A DNA stretch of 64,000 nt from Gammaproteobacteria bacterium (GTDB taxonomy: Bacteria; Pseudomonadota; Gammaproteobacteria; DSM-16500), in the NCBI GenBank assembly GCA_021325575.1, contig JAJPGW010000004.1, positions 168,633-232,632 of the forward strand. The letters are read 5' to 3'. Position numbers and translations under genes: made by a program. Of the stretch, positions 47,450-56,704 are shown piece after piece (within the stretch, counting starts at the first letter, position 1; the number at the start of each line of letters is the position of its first letter). The notes beneath the pieces were generated by a model that did not search any database, was not told the DNA's origin, and was given only the letters and a program-made list of their open reading frames with translations.

Positions 47450-49434
47450 ATTTTTTTGCCACAACACCCAAAGGGTTGGAATTATTACTGGCAGAGGAAT
47501 TGCGTGAATTGGGAGCGGCTTCCGCATCTGAAAAATTAGCTGGCGTTGTTTTTTCAGGGGATCTTGAAGTCGCTTATAAAGCTTGTCTTTGGTCGCGTTT
47601 TGCCAACCGAATTTTGCTGCCGCTTGCAACCTTTAAAGCCGAAACCCCGGATGAATTATATTCTGGTGTGCAAACCATTTTGTGGGACGAGCATCTGGAG
47701 GTGGATGGCACGTTAACAATTCATTTTGTAAGTTCCCATTCTCAAATTTCTCACACGTTATTTGGCGCACAAAAAGTTAAAGATGCCATCGTCGATCAAT
47801 TTCGAGAAAAATATCAAAAACGACCGAGTGTCGCAGATGAAAATCCGGATCTTGCGATCCATGTGTATTTGCAACGGGATCAAGCGACCATCAGTATTGA
47901 TCTGTCCGGCGAAAGTCTTCATAAACGCGGATATCGTTTAGAGCAGGGCGCCGCCCCGTTAAAAGAAAATCTGGCTGCCGCAATATTAACGCGTGCCAAC
48001 TGGAAAAATCTTTCAGCCGAAAAAAAGATGCTGCTCGATCCCATGTGTGGCTCTGGCACCTTGTTAATTGAAGGTGCCTGGATTGCAGCTGATATCGCGC
48101 CCGGTTTAATGCGCGATTATTTTGGTTTTTTAAAATGGAAAAAACACGATGAAACAATCTGGAATGAATTAATTCAGGATGCAAAACTTCGTCGAGAAAA
48201 AGGATTATTAACTCTTCCAAAAATAATTGGCTGGGATGAAGAGCCGCGCGCCATTACTATTTCATTCTCGAATATCGAGCGTGCAGGATTAAAAGGCAAA
48301 ATCCATGTTGAAAAAAAATCATTAGCAGAGGCATTTGCTCCCGAACCGCAAGGATTGTTCGTTACAAATCCCCCGTACGGAGAACGATTAGGCGAATTTC
48401 CCTTTTTGCCAAAATTATATGAATTAATGGGTGAAAAATTAAAAAAAGAATTTGCAGGCTGGCAAGCCGCCGTTTTCACTGGCAATCCAGAACTCGGAAA
48501 AACCATGGGGCTTCGTGCCAAAAAAACTTACGCTTTATTCAACGGTGCGATTCCCTGTCAGTTATTATTGTTTGATGTGGAATCTCAATATTTTGTTGAT
48601 CGAAGTCCAGAAGCCAGAAACGCCCGCCGAATTTTTAAAGCGCAAAAATCGCTAACCGAATCCGATAAAAAATCCGCCGAGATGTTTTTAAACCGCATCA
48701 AAAAAAATCTCAAAAAAATAAAATCACAACACGGCTCTTGTTTTCGAATTTACGATGCGGATTTGCCTGAATATGCAGTTTCTGTCGATTTTTATAATGA
48801 TTATGTATGTGTTCAGGAATATCCTGCGCCAAAAACAGTGGATCCTACAAAAGCTGCAATGCGTCTTAATCATATTTTAGCGGTATTACCCGATGCACTT
48901 GCCATTCCACCCAAACAGATTTTTTTAAAAACGTTTAGTAAAGATCATTATGATTTGAATGATCTTGAAAATTTTTACAAAATTACCGATCAGGGAAAAA
49001 CGTTTTTGATTAATTTAACTGAGCCGCAATATCCTGTCGGATTTTTACCGGATCAGTTTGTAATACAAAATTGGATTCGTAAAAATAGTCAGGGAAAAAC
49101 TTTTTTAAATCTTTTTTCCCATTCAGGAGAAATGAGTGTTGTAGCTTCCGCAAGTGGTGCAGAAACCACTTCTCTTTGCGAAAATGAATTTTATGCAGAA
49201 TGGACTCGGCAAAATTTTTCACTAAATCATTTAACCGGCAAAGTGATTGTCGCGGATTGGTCCGAATGGATAACAAAACAAAAATCGCGTTACGATATTA
49301 TTTTTATTGAATTACCAAGAAGCACTTTTCACTTACGCAAAGCGCATCCAGAATTTTTAGCTGACATTTCAACCTTATTATCCCCGCAGGGTCAGTTGAA
49401 GATAGTAAATTATGATCCTAAATTCAAACCATAG
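47446..49434 (+). CDS. rlmL: 23S rRNA methyltransferase RlmKL with degenerate RlmK half
   Basis: RlmKL (YcbY) fuses two 23S rRNA methyltransferases: RlmL makes m2G2445 and RlmK makes m7G2069. Here 662 residues show THUMP near 50-160 and an intact RlmL core (DPMCGSGTLLIEGAW near 197 and TNPPYGERLG near 308). The RlmK half is altered. The acid after motif I is lost (TTSLCENEFY), the IDPPTFSNSK motif of E. coli reads IELPRSTFHL (near 621), and the C-terminus is about 40 residues short. RlmK is therefore probably inactive or specialised. The gene overlaps fadD by 4 bp (ATGA). Confidence 0.9.
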   Translation: MNFFATTPKGLELLLAEELRELGAASASEKLAGVVFSGDLEVAYKACLWSRFANRILLPLATFKAETPDELYSGVQTILWDEHLEVDGTLTIHFVSSHSQISHTLFGAQKVKDAIVDQFREKYQKRPSVADENPDLAIHVYLQRDQATISIDLSGESLHKRGYRLEQGAAPLKENLAAAILTRANWKNLSAEKKMLLDPMCGSGTLLIEGAWIAADIAPGLMRDYFGFLKWKKHDETIWNELIQDAKLRREKGLLTLPKIIGWDEEPRAITISFSNIERAGLKGKIHVEKKSLAEAFAPEPQGLFVTNPPYGERLGEFPFLPKLYELMGEKLKKEFAGWQAAVFTGNPELGKTMGLRAKKTYALFNGAIPCQLLLFDVESQYFVDRSPEARNARRIFKAQKSLTESDKKSAEMFLNRIKKNLKKIKSQHGSCFRIYDADLPEYAVSVDFYNDYVCVQEYPAPKTVDPTKAAMRLNHILAVLPDALAIPPKQIFLKTFSKDHYDLNDLENFYKITDQGKTFLINLTEPQYPVGFLPDQFVIQNWIRKNSQGKTFLNLFSHSGEMSVVASASGAETTSLCENEFYAEWTRQNFSLNHLTGKVIVADWSEWITKQKSRYDIIFIELPRSTFHLRKAHPEFLADISTLLSPQGQLKIVNYDPKFKP

Positions 49435-49435
49435 C

Positions 49436-49460
49436 TGGAGCGTGCTCTCTGCACGCTCCA
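49436..49460. terminator. Strong hairpin after rlmKL
   Basis: TGGAGCGTGC and GCACGCTCCA form a perfect 10-bp stem with a TCTCT loop, 2 bp after the rlmKL stop. There is no T-run, so it may be Rho-assisted or protect the 3' end. It lies between convergent genes. Confidence 0.6.
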
Positions 49461-49487
49461 TGGTCGATTAAAACAATCCTAGGATTG

Positions 49488-49970
49488 CTATTGCATTAAC
49501 CCCGTACTATGCGGCTTGATAATTCCACCTGAATGATATGGCATAGGCTGCGGAGCGGGTGCTGGCGCAGGTCCGGGCTGTGGAGCAGGTCCCGGTTGGG
49601 GCGCAGGCCCTGGTTGTGGTGCAGGTCCAGGTTGTGGCGCTGGAGCCGGACCTGGTTGTGGAGCGGGTCCAGGTTGTGGCGCAGGTCCCGGCGGTGGTGG
49701 TGGCACGGGAGCAGGTCCTGGTTGCGGTGCAGGTCCTGGCTGCGGAGCGGGGCACGGCTGTGGAGCAGGTCCCGGTATCGGTCCATGATAACGATGTCTA
49801 TGATGACGATCGTAATAATAATCACCGTTATAAAAATATAAATTCTGAACTGGTACATATTCAGCATACTCATCAGGTTCAGAATAGTAGACTTCGTCCA
49901 CTTTACAGGCACTCAAACTGGTAACAGCGGCTAGAACAGCAATCAGTGCAATTTCTTTAATAAATTTCAT
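49488..49970 (-). CDS. Lipoprotein with Pro-Ala-Gln-Pro-Gly repeats
   Basis: The 160-residue protein has a lipoprotein signal ending LSAC (Cys22 is the lipid site). A Tyr/Asp-rich segment and a His/Arg patch (DRHHRHRYHGP) follow, then about ten G-P-A-P-Q-P hexapeptides spanning residues 66-143. Such a rod may cross the periplasm or cell wall. The C-terminus returns to ordinary sequence. Frames on the opposite strand are open only because of the repeat. It is co-directional with the secreted gene upstream, the gap being 2 bp, so the two may form a pair. Confidence 0.8.
   Translation of the reverse strand: MKFIKEIALIAVLAAVTSLSACKVDEVYYSEPDEYAEYVPVQNLYFYNGDYYYDRHHRHRYHGPIPGPAPQPCPAPQPGPAPQPGPAPVPPPPPGPAPQPGPAPQPGPAPAPQPGPAPQPGPAPQPGPAPQPGPAPAPAPQPMPYHSGGIIKPHSTGLMQ
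49544..49780. repeat. 18-bp coding minisatellite inside the lipoprotein gene
   Basis: An 18-bp unit of the type GCAGGTCCTGGTTGTGGC is repeated about ten times with point changes and a few 6-bp slips. It encodes the Pro/Ala/Gln/Gly hexapeptide. Copy number is likely to vary between strains by slippage. Confidence 0.8.
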
Positions 49971-49972
49971 GA

Positions 49973-50344
49973 TTATTTCCCCTTAGCAGCAGAACAAATA
50001 CCATAAGGAACCACAAAACGCTGGCCATTATAAAAATTGCCATAAGCTTTTGCAGGACCGCCTGGATAACAAGCCGCTTGAATATTGAGATAGGTGTATG
50101 GCGGATTAAAACCGATATGCCATTCACCGGTAGTGATGGGGGAATACGCCGGCCCATAAGGATCTTTAGCATCTGCGTAGGTCGTGATAAATACTGTCAC
50201 AGTATCTTGATTGGTGATATTGACATAATAGGCATCATCATTGGGTTTGCCGGATAATTTTCCCGGTAAAATTTTTCCACCCGAAGATGCAAAACTATTG
50301 ATTGAAAATATAGCTAATAGCGCACAAATCGCTGTTTTTTTCAT
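49973..50344 (-). CDS. Small secreted protein of unknown function
   Basis: The 123-residue protein has a signal peptide (MKKTAICALLAIFSINSFAS). The mature part is rich in Tyr, Pro and Gly with two cysteines (AACYPG and GICSAA), suggesting one disulfide. GAGGAGCG lies 4 bp before the ATG. It ends 3 bp before the Pro-rich lipoprotein gene, so both are likely on one transcript and exported together. Confidence 0.65.
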   Translation of the reverse strand: MKKTAICALLAIFSINSFASSGGKILPGKLSGKPNDDAYYVNITNQDTVTVFITTYADAKDPYGPAYSPITTGEWHIGFNPPYTYLNIQAACYPGGPAKAYGNFYNGQRFVVPYGICSAAKGK

Positions 50345-50572
50345 ATCGCTCCTCGTTTGTATAATTTATTAACTAAAAAATTATTTATTTACAAATAAAG
50401 AGCGATTTTAGCTTATCAAAATGTTTAACGCTACAAATAATCAAGATGGGAAGCCATCACCTGGAAGATGTGTTGGTTAACTCATTGATTTTAATAAATT
50501 TATATTAAATAGCTTTAAATAGCATCAAATTCCAACATATCGTATAATTAATACACGAAACGAGGTGCTCCG

Positions 50573-51430
50573 ATGCCACATGAAAATGATGAATTAAAAA
50601 AAATACTCGATGAAAAAGACGAAGACCTTCAAGAATCCACATCCCCTGTGGCTCAATATAATCTGGGTCGTGATTATGAAGAAGAAGACGAAATAGCCCA
50701 TGCCATTCAGTGGTATCAAAAAGCTGCTAATCAGGATTTTGCGCCCGCACAACATCGATTGGGTTTGATCTATTTGGGTGAAGAGGGGGAAGTTGTTCCA
50801 GATAGCAAAGTTGCCGTGCAATTGTTACAGAAAGCCGCTACTCAAAACTATGCTCCTGCTGAAACGGCTTTAGGTCAGATGCATGAAATGGGTAATTATC
50901 TTCAGCAAGATTATGATGCGGCCATTGCCCTATATCGAAAAGCGGCGGATCACAAAGATTCGGAAGCATTTAGCAAATTAAAACAACTCTATCTAAAGGA
51001 TGCTAAAAATCCTTGTTTGAATGATTCTCAGAAATCCATTCTTGCTTATCATCTTTTGGTGCTTAACCAAGGAAAAAACCTCTCTAAAAAGCTAAGAAAA
51101 CAACTTAGTAAAAAATTAAATGATTTCGCAGAGAAAAAACCGCAGGAATTTTCCATGCTTGTGCTTGAAGAAAACAATCCAAAAAATGCCGAGAAATTAA
51201 AAGAATTATTAAAACCCAGCATTTATGAACGAATAAAACATTCTCTAGAAGAAATTACGGGAGTGGTGCCGTTACCTGATGTACTTCAAACGATCGTAAT
51301 GGAGTACGCTAATCCCCTTGAAAAACCAAAAATGAAAAGTTACGTCCATACAACGATTTGGTCCGTCCCCACTGCGGGAACACAAATTGAGCCAGGAAAA
51401 CCCAAACAAAGCCACAAAAGAAAACCTTAA
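50573..51430 (+). CDS. Sel1-repeat protein
   Basis: The 285-residue protein has three Sel1-like (SLR) repeats between residues 25 and 140 (AQYNLGRDYEE, AIQWYQKAANQDFAPAQHRL, AIALYRKAADHKDSEAF). A charged helical linker follows, then a C-terminal LPDVLQTIVMEYA segment that looks like the short F-box-like end found in ankyrin proteins of amoeba-associated bacteria and poxviruses. Sel1 proteins of Legionella (LpnE, EnhC) act at the host interface. There is no signal peptide. ACGAGG lies about 7 bp before the ATG. Family is firm, function is inference. Confidence 0.8.
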   Translation: MPHENDELKKILDEKDEDLQESTSPVAQYNLGRDYEEEDEIAHAIQWYQKAANQDFAPAQHRLGLIYLGEEGEVVPDSKVAVQLLQKAATQNYAPAETALGQMHEMGNYLQQDYDAAIALYRKAADHKDSEAFSKLKQLYLKDAKNPCLNDSQKSILAYHLLVLNQGKNLSKKLRKQLSKKLNDFAEKKPQEFSMLVLEENNPKNAEKLKELLKPSIYERIKHSLEEITGVVPLPDVLQTIVMEYANPLEKPKMKSYVHTTIWSVPTAGTQIEPGKPKQSHKRKP

Positions 51431-51534
51431 CCGTTGCCTTTTTTTCATCCCGCGAAAATCCAATTTTTACTGTCTATACCCCCGAAACCATGCTATAATT
51501 TCGCCATCTTAAAACTCTTAAAAATGAACCTCTT

Positions 51535-54060
51535 ATGGACACCCTGATCGCAAAAGAAATTCAGAAAGTCAGCCTGGAAAATGAGTTAAAACAATCCTAC
51601 CTCGATTACGCCATGAGCGTGATCGTAGGGCGTGCGTTGCCCGATGTGCGAGATGGGTTAAAACCTGTCCATCGCCGTGTGTTATTCGCGATGCATGAAT
51701 TGGGCAATGATTGGAACAAGCCCTATAAAAAATCCGCCCGTATCGTCGGTGATGTGATCGGTAAATACCATCCGCATGGTGATACCGCAGTTTATGACAC
51801 CATTGTCCGTATGGCGCAGCCTTTTTCGATGCGTTATTTGCTGGTCGATGGGCAGGGGAACTTTGGTTCGGTGGATGGTGATGCTGCCGCTGCTATGCGT
51901 TATACCGAAGTCCGTATGTCTAAGCTTGCTCATTCCCTTTTGGAAGATTTAGAAAAAGAAACCGTCGATTTCCTGCCAAACTACGACGAAAGTGAAATGA
52001 TTCCAACCGTTTTACCGGCGCGAATTCCGAATCTTTTAGTCAATGGTTCATCGGGTATTGCAGTCGGTATGGCAACCAATATTCCGCCGCATAATTTGAC
52101 TGAAGTGATTAATGCCTGTGTTGCAGCGATCGATAAACCCGATCTTTCTATCGAAGAAATCATGCAACATATTCCGGGGCCTGATTTTCCGACCGCCGGC
52201 ATTATTTATGGCCGCAGTGGGATTGTCGAAGCTTACCGCACTGGCCGAGGCCGTTTAGTGGTCCGCGCTAAAACCAATTTTGAAACCGATCAAAAAGGTA
52301 AAGAAAAAATTATCGTCACTGAGCTTCCTTATCAAGTCAACAAAGCTCGTCTGATCGAACGCATCGCAGAACTCGTCAAAGAAAAAAAACTCGAAGGCAT
52401 CTCAGCGCTTCGCGATGAATCCGACAAAGATGGCATGCGCGTCGTCATCGAATTGCGTCGCGGCGAAAATTCTGAAGTGATTTTAAATAATTTATTTGTG
52501 CACACGCAATTACAAACCGTATTTGGTATCAATGTCGTGGCCTTAGTTGATGGCCAACCTAAAGTATTACATATCAAATCGTTGATCGATTTATTTTTAT
52601 TGCATCGTCGTGAAGTGGTCACACGTCGCACGATTTTTGATTTACGCAAAGCACGCGAACGCGCACACATTTTAGAAGGTCTTGCGATTGCTTTATCTAA
52701 TATTGATGAAATGATTGCCCTCATCAAAAAAGCAAAAGACCCGAGCGAAGCCAAAACTCAAATGCTCGCAAAAACCTGGCATCCAGCCAATGTGATTACT
52801 TTGTTGAGCCGAGTGAATAGCGCTTCACAATATGGTTTATCTGATGAAGGTTACAAATTATCACCCGAACAAGCACAATCGATTTTAGAGATGCGTTTGC
52901 ATCGTTTAACGGGTCTTGAACAAGATAAAATTGTCACCGAGCACAAGGAACTTCAAGCGCTTATTGAAGATCTCAATGAAATTCTTGCAAAACCAGAACG
53001 CTTAATGAAAGTGATTCGCGATGAATTAATCGCGATCAAAGACCAATTTGGTGATGCACGTCGCACTCAAATTATCGAAGCTGAAGGTGAGTTTTGTCTA
53101 GAAGATTTAGTACCCGAAGAAGACGTCGTCGTCACTTTATCACACGAAGGTTATGCGAAATCGCAACCTGTTGCGCTCTATCAAGCACAACATCGCGGCG
53201 GTAAAGGTAAATCCGCAACCAATGTGAAAGAAGAAGACTTTATCGATCGCGTCTTAATCGCAAAAACTCATGATACGATTTTATGTTTTTCCAATCACGG
53301 TAAAGTGTACTGGCTCAAAGTCTATCAATTGCCACAAGCCAGCCGTGGTTCACGCGGTCGTCCGATTGTGAATTTATTGCCGCTGGCAGAAGGCGAGCGC
53401 ATTAATGCCATTTTACCGATCCGTGAATATCAAGATCATCAGAATGTTGTGATGGCAACCGCTAAAGGCACCATCAAAAAAGTGGCTTTAAAAGAATTTT
53501 CTCGTCCACGCACTTCCGGCATTATTGCAATCGAATTGCCTGAAGATGATCGTTTAATCGGTGTCGATATTACGCATGGAACCGAAGAAGTCATGTTATT
53601 TACCGATGCAGGAAAAGTCATTCGATTCGGCGAAGATGAAGTGCGCACCATGGGTCGAACGGCGCGCGGTGTTCGCGGTGTGAAATTACAAGATGATCAA
53701 CGCGTCATTTCGTTAGTTGTCGTTTCGCCAAAAGGCGATGTGTTGACTGCCACCGAAAATGGTTATGGCAAACGCACTGCGATTGATGAATATCGAAAAA
53801 CCGGTCGCGGTGGACAAGGTGTGATTTCGATCCAAGTGAACGAACGCAATGGCAAAGTCATCGGCGCTATTCAAGTGAATCCCGAAGATGAAGTGATGCT
53901 GATCAGCGATCGAGGCACTTTAGTCCGAGTACCCGTGAATGAAATTTCATTAGTTGGCCGAAATACTCAAGGTGTACGCCTTATCAATCTTTCCGAACAA
54001 GAATCCCTTGTCGGATTAGAGCGAATCGCGACCTTGCTGGAAGGAGAGGCATCGGAATGA
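51535..54060 (+). CDS. gyrA: DNA gyrase subunit A
   Basis: The 841-residue subunit breaks and rejoins DNA during negative supercoiling. The quinolone-resistance region reads [20 protein letters not shown], the usual sensitive-type Ser/Asp context being altered: the position of E. coli Ser83 is Thr and Asp87 is Asp. The catalytic Tyr is in [11 protein letters not shown], and C-terminal beta-pinwheel repeats include the GyrA box QHRGGKGKS. The stop overlaps the cmk start by 4 bp. serC and aroA, which commonly lie between gyrA and cmk in Legionella-like genomes, are absent here. Confidence 0.97.
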   Translation: MDTLIAKEIQKVSLENELKQSYLDYAMSVIVGRALPDVRDGLKPVHRRVLFAMHELGNDWNKPYKKSARIVGDVIGKYHPHGDTAVYDTIVRMAQPFSMRYLLVDGQGNFGSVDGDAAAAMRYTEVRMSKLAHSLLEDLEKETVDFLPNYDESEMIPTVLPARIPNLLVNGSSGIAVGMATNIPPHNLTEVINACVAAIDKPDLSIEEIMQHIPGPDFPTAGIIYGRSGIVEAYRTGRGRLVVRAKTNFETDQKGKEKIIVTELPYQVNKARLIERIAELVKEKKLEGISALRDESDKDGMRVVIELRRGENSEVILNNLFVHTQLQTVFGINVVALVDGQPKVLHIKSLIDLFLLHRREVVTRRTIFDLRKARERAHILEGLAIALSNIDEMIALIKKAKDPSEAKTQMLAKTWHPANVITLLSRVNSASQYGLSDEGYKLSPEQAQSILEMRLHRLTGLEQDKIVTEHKELQALIEDLNEILAKPERLMKVIRDELIAIKDQFGDARRTQIIEAEGEFCLEDLVPEEDVVVTLSHEGYAKSQPVALYQAQHRGGKGKSATNVKEEDFIDRVLIAKTHDTILCFSNHGKVYWLKVYQLPQASRGSRGRPIVNLLPLAEGERINAILPIREYQDHQNVVMATAKGTIKKVALKEFSRPRTSGIIAIELPEDDRLIGVDITHGTEEVMLFTDAGKVIRFGEDEVRTMGRTARGVRGVKLQDDQRVISLVVVSPKGDVLTATENGYGKRTAIDEYRKTGRGGQGVISIQVNERNGKVIGAIQVNPEDEVMLISDRGTLVRVPVNEISLVGRNTQGVRLINLSEQESLVGLERIATLLEGEASE

Positions 54061-54761
54061 AGGTGAAAGAACCTGTTATCACCATCGATGGTGCCAGCGG
54101 AACTGGCAAAGGGGTCGTTAGTCAGTTACTTGCCAAACAACTAGGCTGGAAATTGCTGGATAGCGGGGCGCTTTACCGAGTATTGGCCCTCGCTGCTCAA
54201 AAACACGGTGTTGCACTCGAAAATGAGCCAGCCCTGAAAGTCCTTGCTGAATTTCTCGATGTCCAGTTTATTGCAACTGAAATGGGCAGACCGCCTAAAA
54301 TTCTTCTGGAAGGTCAAGATGTTACTGATACCATTCGGACTGAAAAAATGGGCAATGCCGCCTCAAAAGTGGGTGCCCTGCCAGAAGTCCGCACTGCCTT
54401 ATTAAGCCGTCAAAGGGCATTCCGCGAAGCCCCAGGTCTTGTGACCGATGGCCGCGATATGGGTACCGTTGTATTCCCTGATGCTGAACTCAAAATCTTC
54501 CTCACGGCAAGTCCTGAAGAGCGGGCCAATCGCCGCCATAACCAGTTGAAGGAAAAGGGCATTAATGTTAATCTAGGCGACCTTATTCTGGAGCTAAAGG
54601 AGCGCGATCAGCGCGACCGAGAGCGAGCTGTGGCTCCGCTCAAACCTGCAGAAGATGCAATCTGTATTGATACGGACAAGCTCACGATTGATCAAGTAGT
54701 GGAACGTATCATGTCGGAAGTAAGAAAGATTTTTCCTTCTCTACACACCGTGAAAGAATGA
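54057..54761 (+). CDS. cmk: Cytidylate kinase
   Basis: Cmk phosphorylates CMP and dCMP. The 234-residue protein has the P-loop [19 protein letters not shown] and the [13 protein letters not shown] substrate region, then [15 protein letters not shown] near 130 and the [16 protein letters not shown] lid. Its ATG overlaps the gyrA stop (ATGA), so it is translationally coupled to gyrA. rpsA follows after 73 bp with a hairpin in between. Confidence 0.96.
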   Translation: MKVKEPVITIDGASGTGKGVVSQLLAKQLGWKLLDSGALYRVLALAAQKHGVALENEPALKVLAEFLDVQFIATEMGRPPKILLEGQDVTDTIRTEKMGNAASKVGALPEVRTALLSRQRAFREAPGLVTDGRDMGTVVFPDAELKIFLTASPEERANRRHNQLKEKGINVNLGDLILELKERDQRDRERAVAPLKPAEDAICIDTDKLTIDQVVERIMSEVRKIFPSLHTVKE

Positions 54762-54776
54762 AAACTCTAATGGCGC

Positions 54777-54800
54777 GGCAGCTATACTTTTATAGTAGCC
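54777..54800 (+). promoter_or_regulatory. Hairpin in the rpsA leader
   Basis: GGCAGCTATA pairs with TATAGTAGCC across a CTTT loop, with one A-A mismatch and one G-U pair. It lies 34 bp upstream of the rpsA start. In E. coli the rpsA leader is structured and S1 represses its own translation there; a similar role here is inferred. Confidence 0.4.
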
Positions 54801-54834
54801 GTTATTATTAACTAACATTATTTTTGAGAACATT

Positions 54835-56538
54835 ATGTCAGAAAGTTTTGCACAGTTATTTGAAGAAAGTTTAACCCAAACCCCTATGGTGCCTGGCACC
54901 GTTGTCACCGGCGTCGTAGTCCGAGTTGAAAAAGACTATGTTGTTGTTAGCGCTGGCTTAAAATCCGAATCCATTATTCCTATCGATCAATTCCAAGATG
55001 AACGCGGCAATATCGAAGTTCATGCCGGCGACGAAGTCAAAGTTGCTTTGGAAACCGTTGAAGATGGTTTTGGTACCACAAGACTTTCACGTGAACGTGC
55101 GAAACGTCTGGAAGCATGGTCTGCATTAGAACGTGCTTATGAAAACAAAGAAATTATCCGCGGTGTTATCCAAGGTCGTGTTAAAGGCGGCTTCACCGTT
55201 GAAATCAACAAAATCCGCGCATTCTTACCGGGTTCATTAGTAGATGTGAAACCGATCCGTGATCCAGAATCACTGGAAGGCAAAGAATTTGATTTCAAAG
55301 TCATTAAGATCGACGCAAAACGCAACAACATCGTTGTGTCACGTCGTTCCGCTATGGAATCTGAAAACAGCGTAGAACGCGATGCATTACTTGAAAATTT
55401 ACACGAAGGCGACGAAGTGAAGGGCGTTGTGAAAAACCTCACCGATTACGGCGCATTCATTGATTTAGGCGGAGTCGATGGCTTGTTACATATCACCGAC
55501 ATGTCCTGGAAACGTATCAAACATCCTAGCGAAATTCTTGCGATTGGCGATGAAATCAAAGTGAAAATCTTGAAATTTGATCGCAACAATGCACGCGTTT
55601 CCTTAGGCTTGAAACAATTAGGTGACGATCCATGGTCCGATATCAGCAGCCGTTATCCAGTCGGCAAACGCTTGACCGGTCATGTCACCAACATCACAGA
55701 CTATGGCTGCTTCGTCGAAATCGAAGAAGGCATTGAAGGCTTAGTCCACGTTTCTGAAATGGATTGGACCAACAAAAATGTTAACCCCAATAAAGTGGTG
55801 CATTTAGGTCAAGAAGTGGAAGTCATCGTATTAGATATCGATGGCGATCGACGTCGTATTTCCTTAGGCTTGAAACAATGCACACCAAACCCATGGGAAG
55901 AGTTTGCAAATCACCATCAGAAAAATGACCGAATCAGCGGTAAAATTAAATCCATTACCGATTTCGGTATCTTCATTGGTCTCGATGGCGGCATTGATGG
56001 TTTGATTCACTTGTCTGATGTTTCTTGGAATGAAGCAGAAGCGCAAGAAGCGATCCGCAAATTCCAAAAAGGCGATGAACTCGAAACCATCATTCTCGCA
56101 ATCGATGCAGAACGTGAACGCATTTCATTAGGTTTAAAACAATTAGCGGATGATCCAATCGCTCATTACTTAAATGAAAATGAAAAAGGCACCGTTGTTT
56201 CCGGTAAAGTCGTCGAAGTCGATGCGAAATTTGCCACAGTCGAATTAGCTGACAATGTTCGCGGCACCTTACGTGCTTCCGAAATTGCAGCTGAAAAAGT
56301 CGACGATGCTCGCACCCGTCTAAATGTAGGCGATATGATCGAAGCCAAAATCACCGGCACCGATCGTAAAACCCACATGATCACGCTTTCTATGAAAGCG
56401 AAAGACGATCAATCCACTGCAGCTCCCAAAAAAGCGAAAACCACAGCGAAGAAAAAAGACAAAACCGCTGATGCTCCGCTGAAAACGACTTTGGGTGATT
56501 TGATGAAGCAGCAGATGAATGGTGAGAATGAGAAATAA
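54835..56538 (+). CDS. rpsA: Ribosomal protein S1
   Basis: The 567-residue protein carries six S1 RNA-binding motifs, recognisable by repeats of the type [20 protein letters not shown] and RISLGLKQL. The first two are degenerate and bind the ribosome, while the others bind mRNA. The C-terminus is a Lys/Ala/Thr-rich tail. Length is normal (557-560 in E. coli). It has only a weak Shine-Dalgarno, typical of this gene. Confidence 0.97.
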   Translation: MSESFAQLFEESLTQTPMVPGTVVTGVVVRVEKDYVVVSAGLKSESIIPIDQFQDERGNIEVHAGDEVKVALETVEDGFGTTRLSRERAKRLEAWSALERAYENKEIIRGVIQGRVKGGFTVEINKIRAFLPGSLVDVKPIRDPESLEGKEFDFKVIKIDAKRNNIVVSRRSAMESENSVERDALLENLHEGDEVKGVVKNLTDYGAFIDLGGVDGLLHITDMSWKRIKHPSEILAIGDEIKVKILKFDRNNARVSLGLKQLGDDPWSDISSRYPVGKRLTGHVTNITDYGCFVEIEEGIEGLVHVSEMDWTNKNVNPNKVVHLGQEVEVIVLDIDGDRRRISLGLKQCTPNPWEEFANHHQKNDRISGKIKSITDFGIFIGLDGGIDGLIHLSDVSWNEAEAQEAIRKFQKGDELETIILAIDAERERISLGLKQLADDPIAHYLNENEKGTVVSGKVVEVDAKFATVELADNVRGTLRASEIAAEKVDDARTRLNVGDMIEAKITGTDRKTHMITLSMKAKDDQSTAAPKKAKTTAKKKDKTADAPLKTTLGDLMKQQMNGENEK

Positions 56539-56570
56539 ATCAGGCTGAAACCTGAGACTCCATCTAGCAT

Positions 56571-56675
56571 CGTCATTGCGAGCCGCCCCATCAAAAAACA
56601 TGACGGGGTAAATCTAAACGGCGAAGCAATCTCCAAAAGATTGCTTCGTCGTAAAAAGCACTCCTCGCAATGACG
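56571..56675. repeat. Third, enlarged copy of the dispersed palindromic repeat
   Basis: The same ends (CGTCATTGCGAG and CTCGCAATGACG) and inner GAAGCAATC / GATTGCTTC arms occur as at 40503. The GC-rich arm near 56583 holds about 25 extra bases containing a CCCC...GGGG stem. It lies just after rpsA, before a convergent gene, where it may end transcription. Confidence 0.85.
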
Positions 56676-56704
56676 AGGCTGGGATCTCTGGGTAATTGGA
56701 TTCG

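Noticed and set aside
49544-49780. Tandem repeats as a CRISPR array.
   Set aside because: The units are contiguous 18-bp coding repeats without spacers; no CRISPR array or cas gene was seen anywhere in the window.
49533-49924. Long frames on both strands over the Pro-rich lipoprotein gene.
   Set aside because: The 18-bp repeat keeps several frames free of stops; only the minus-strand frame with the lipoprotein signal makes sense.
50510-50560. TTAAA-type repeats before the Sel1 gene as a PmrA-like box.
   Set aside because: The two units are 10 bp apart and too far (about 29 bp) from the TATAAT-like box.
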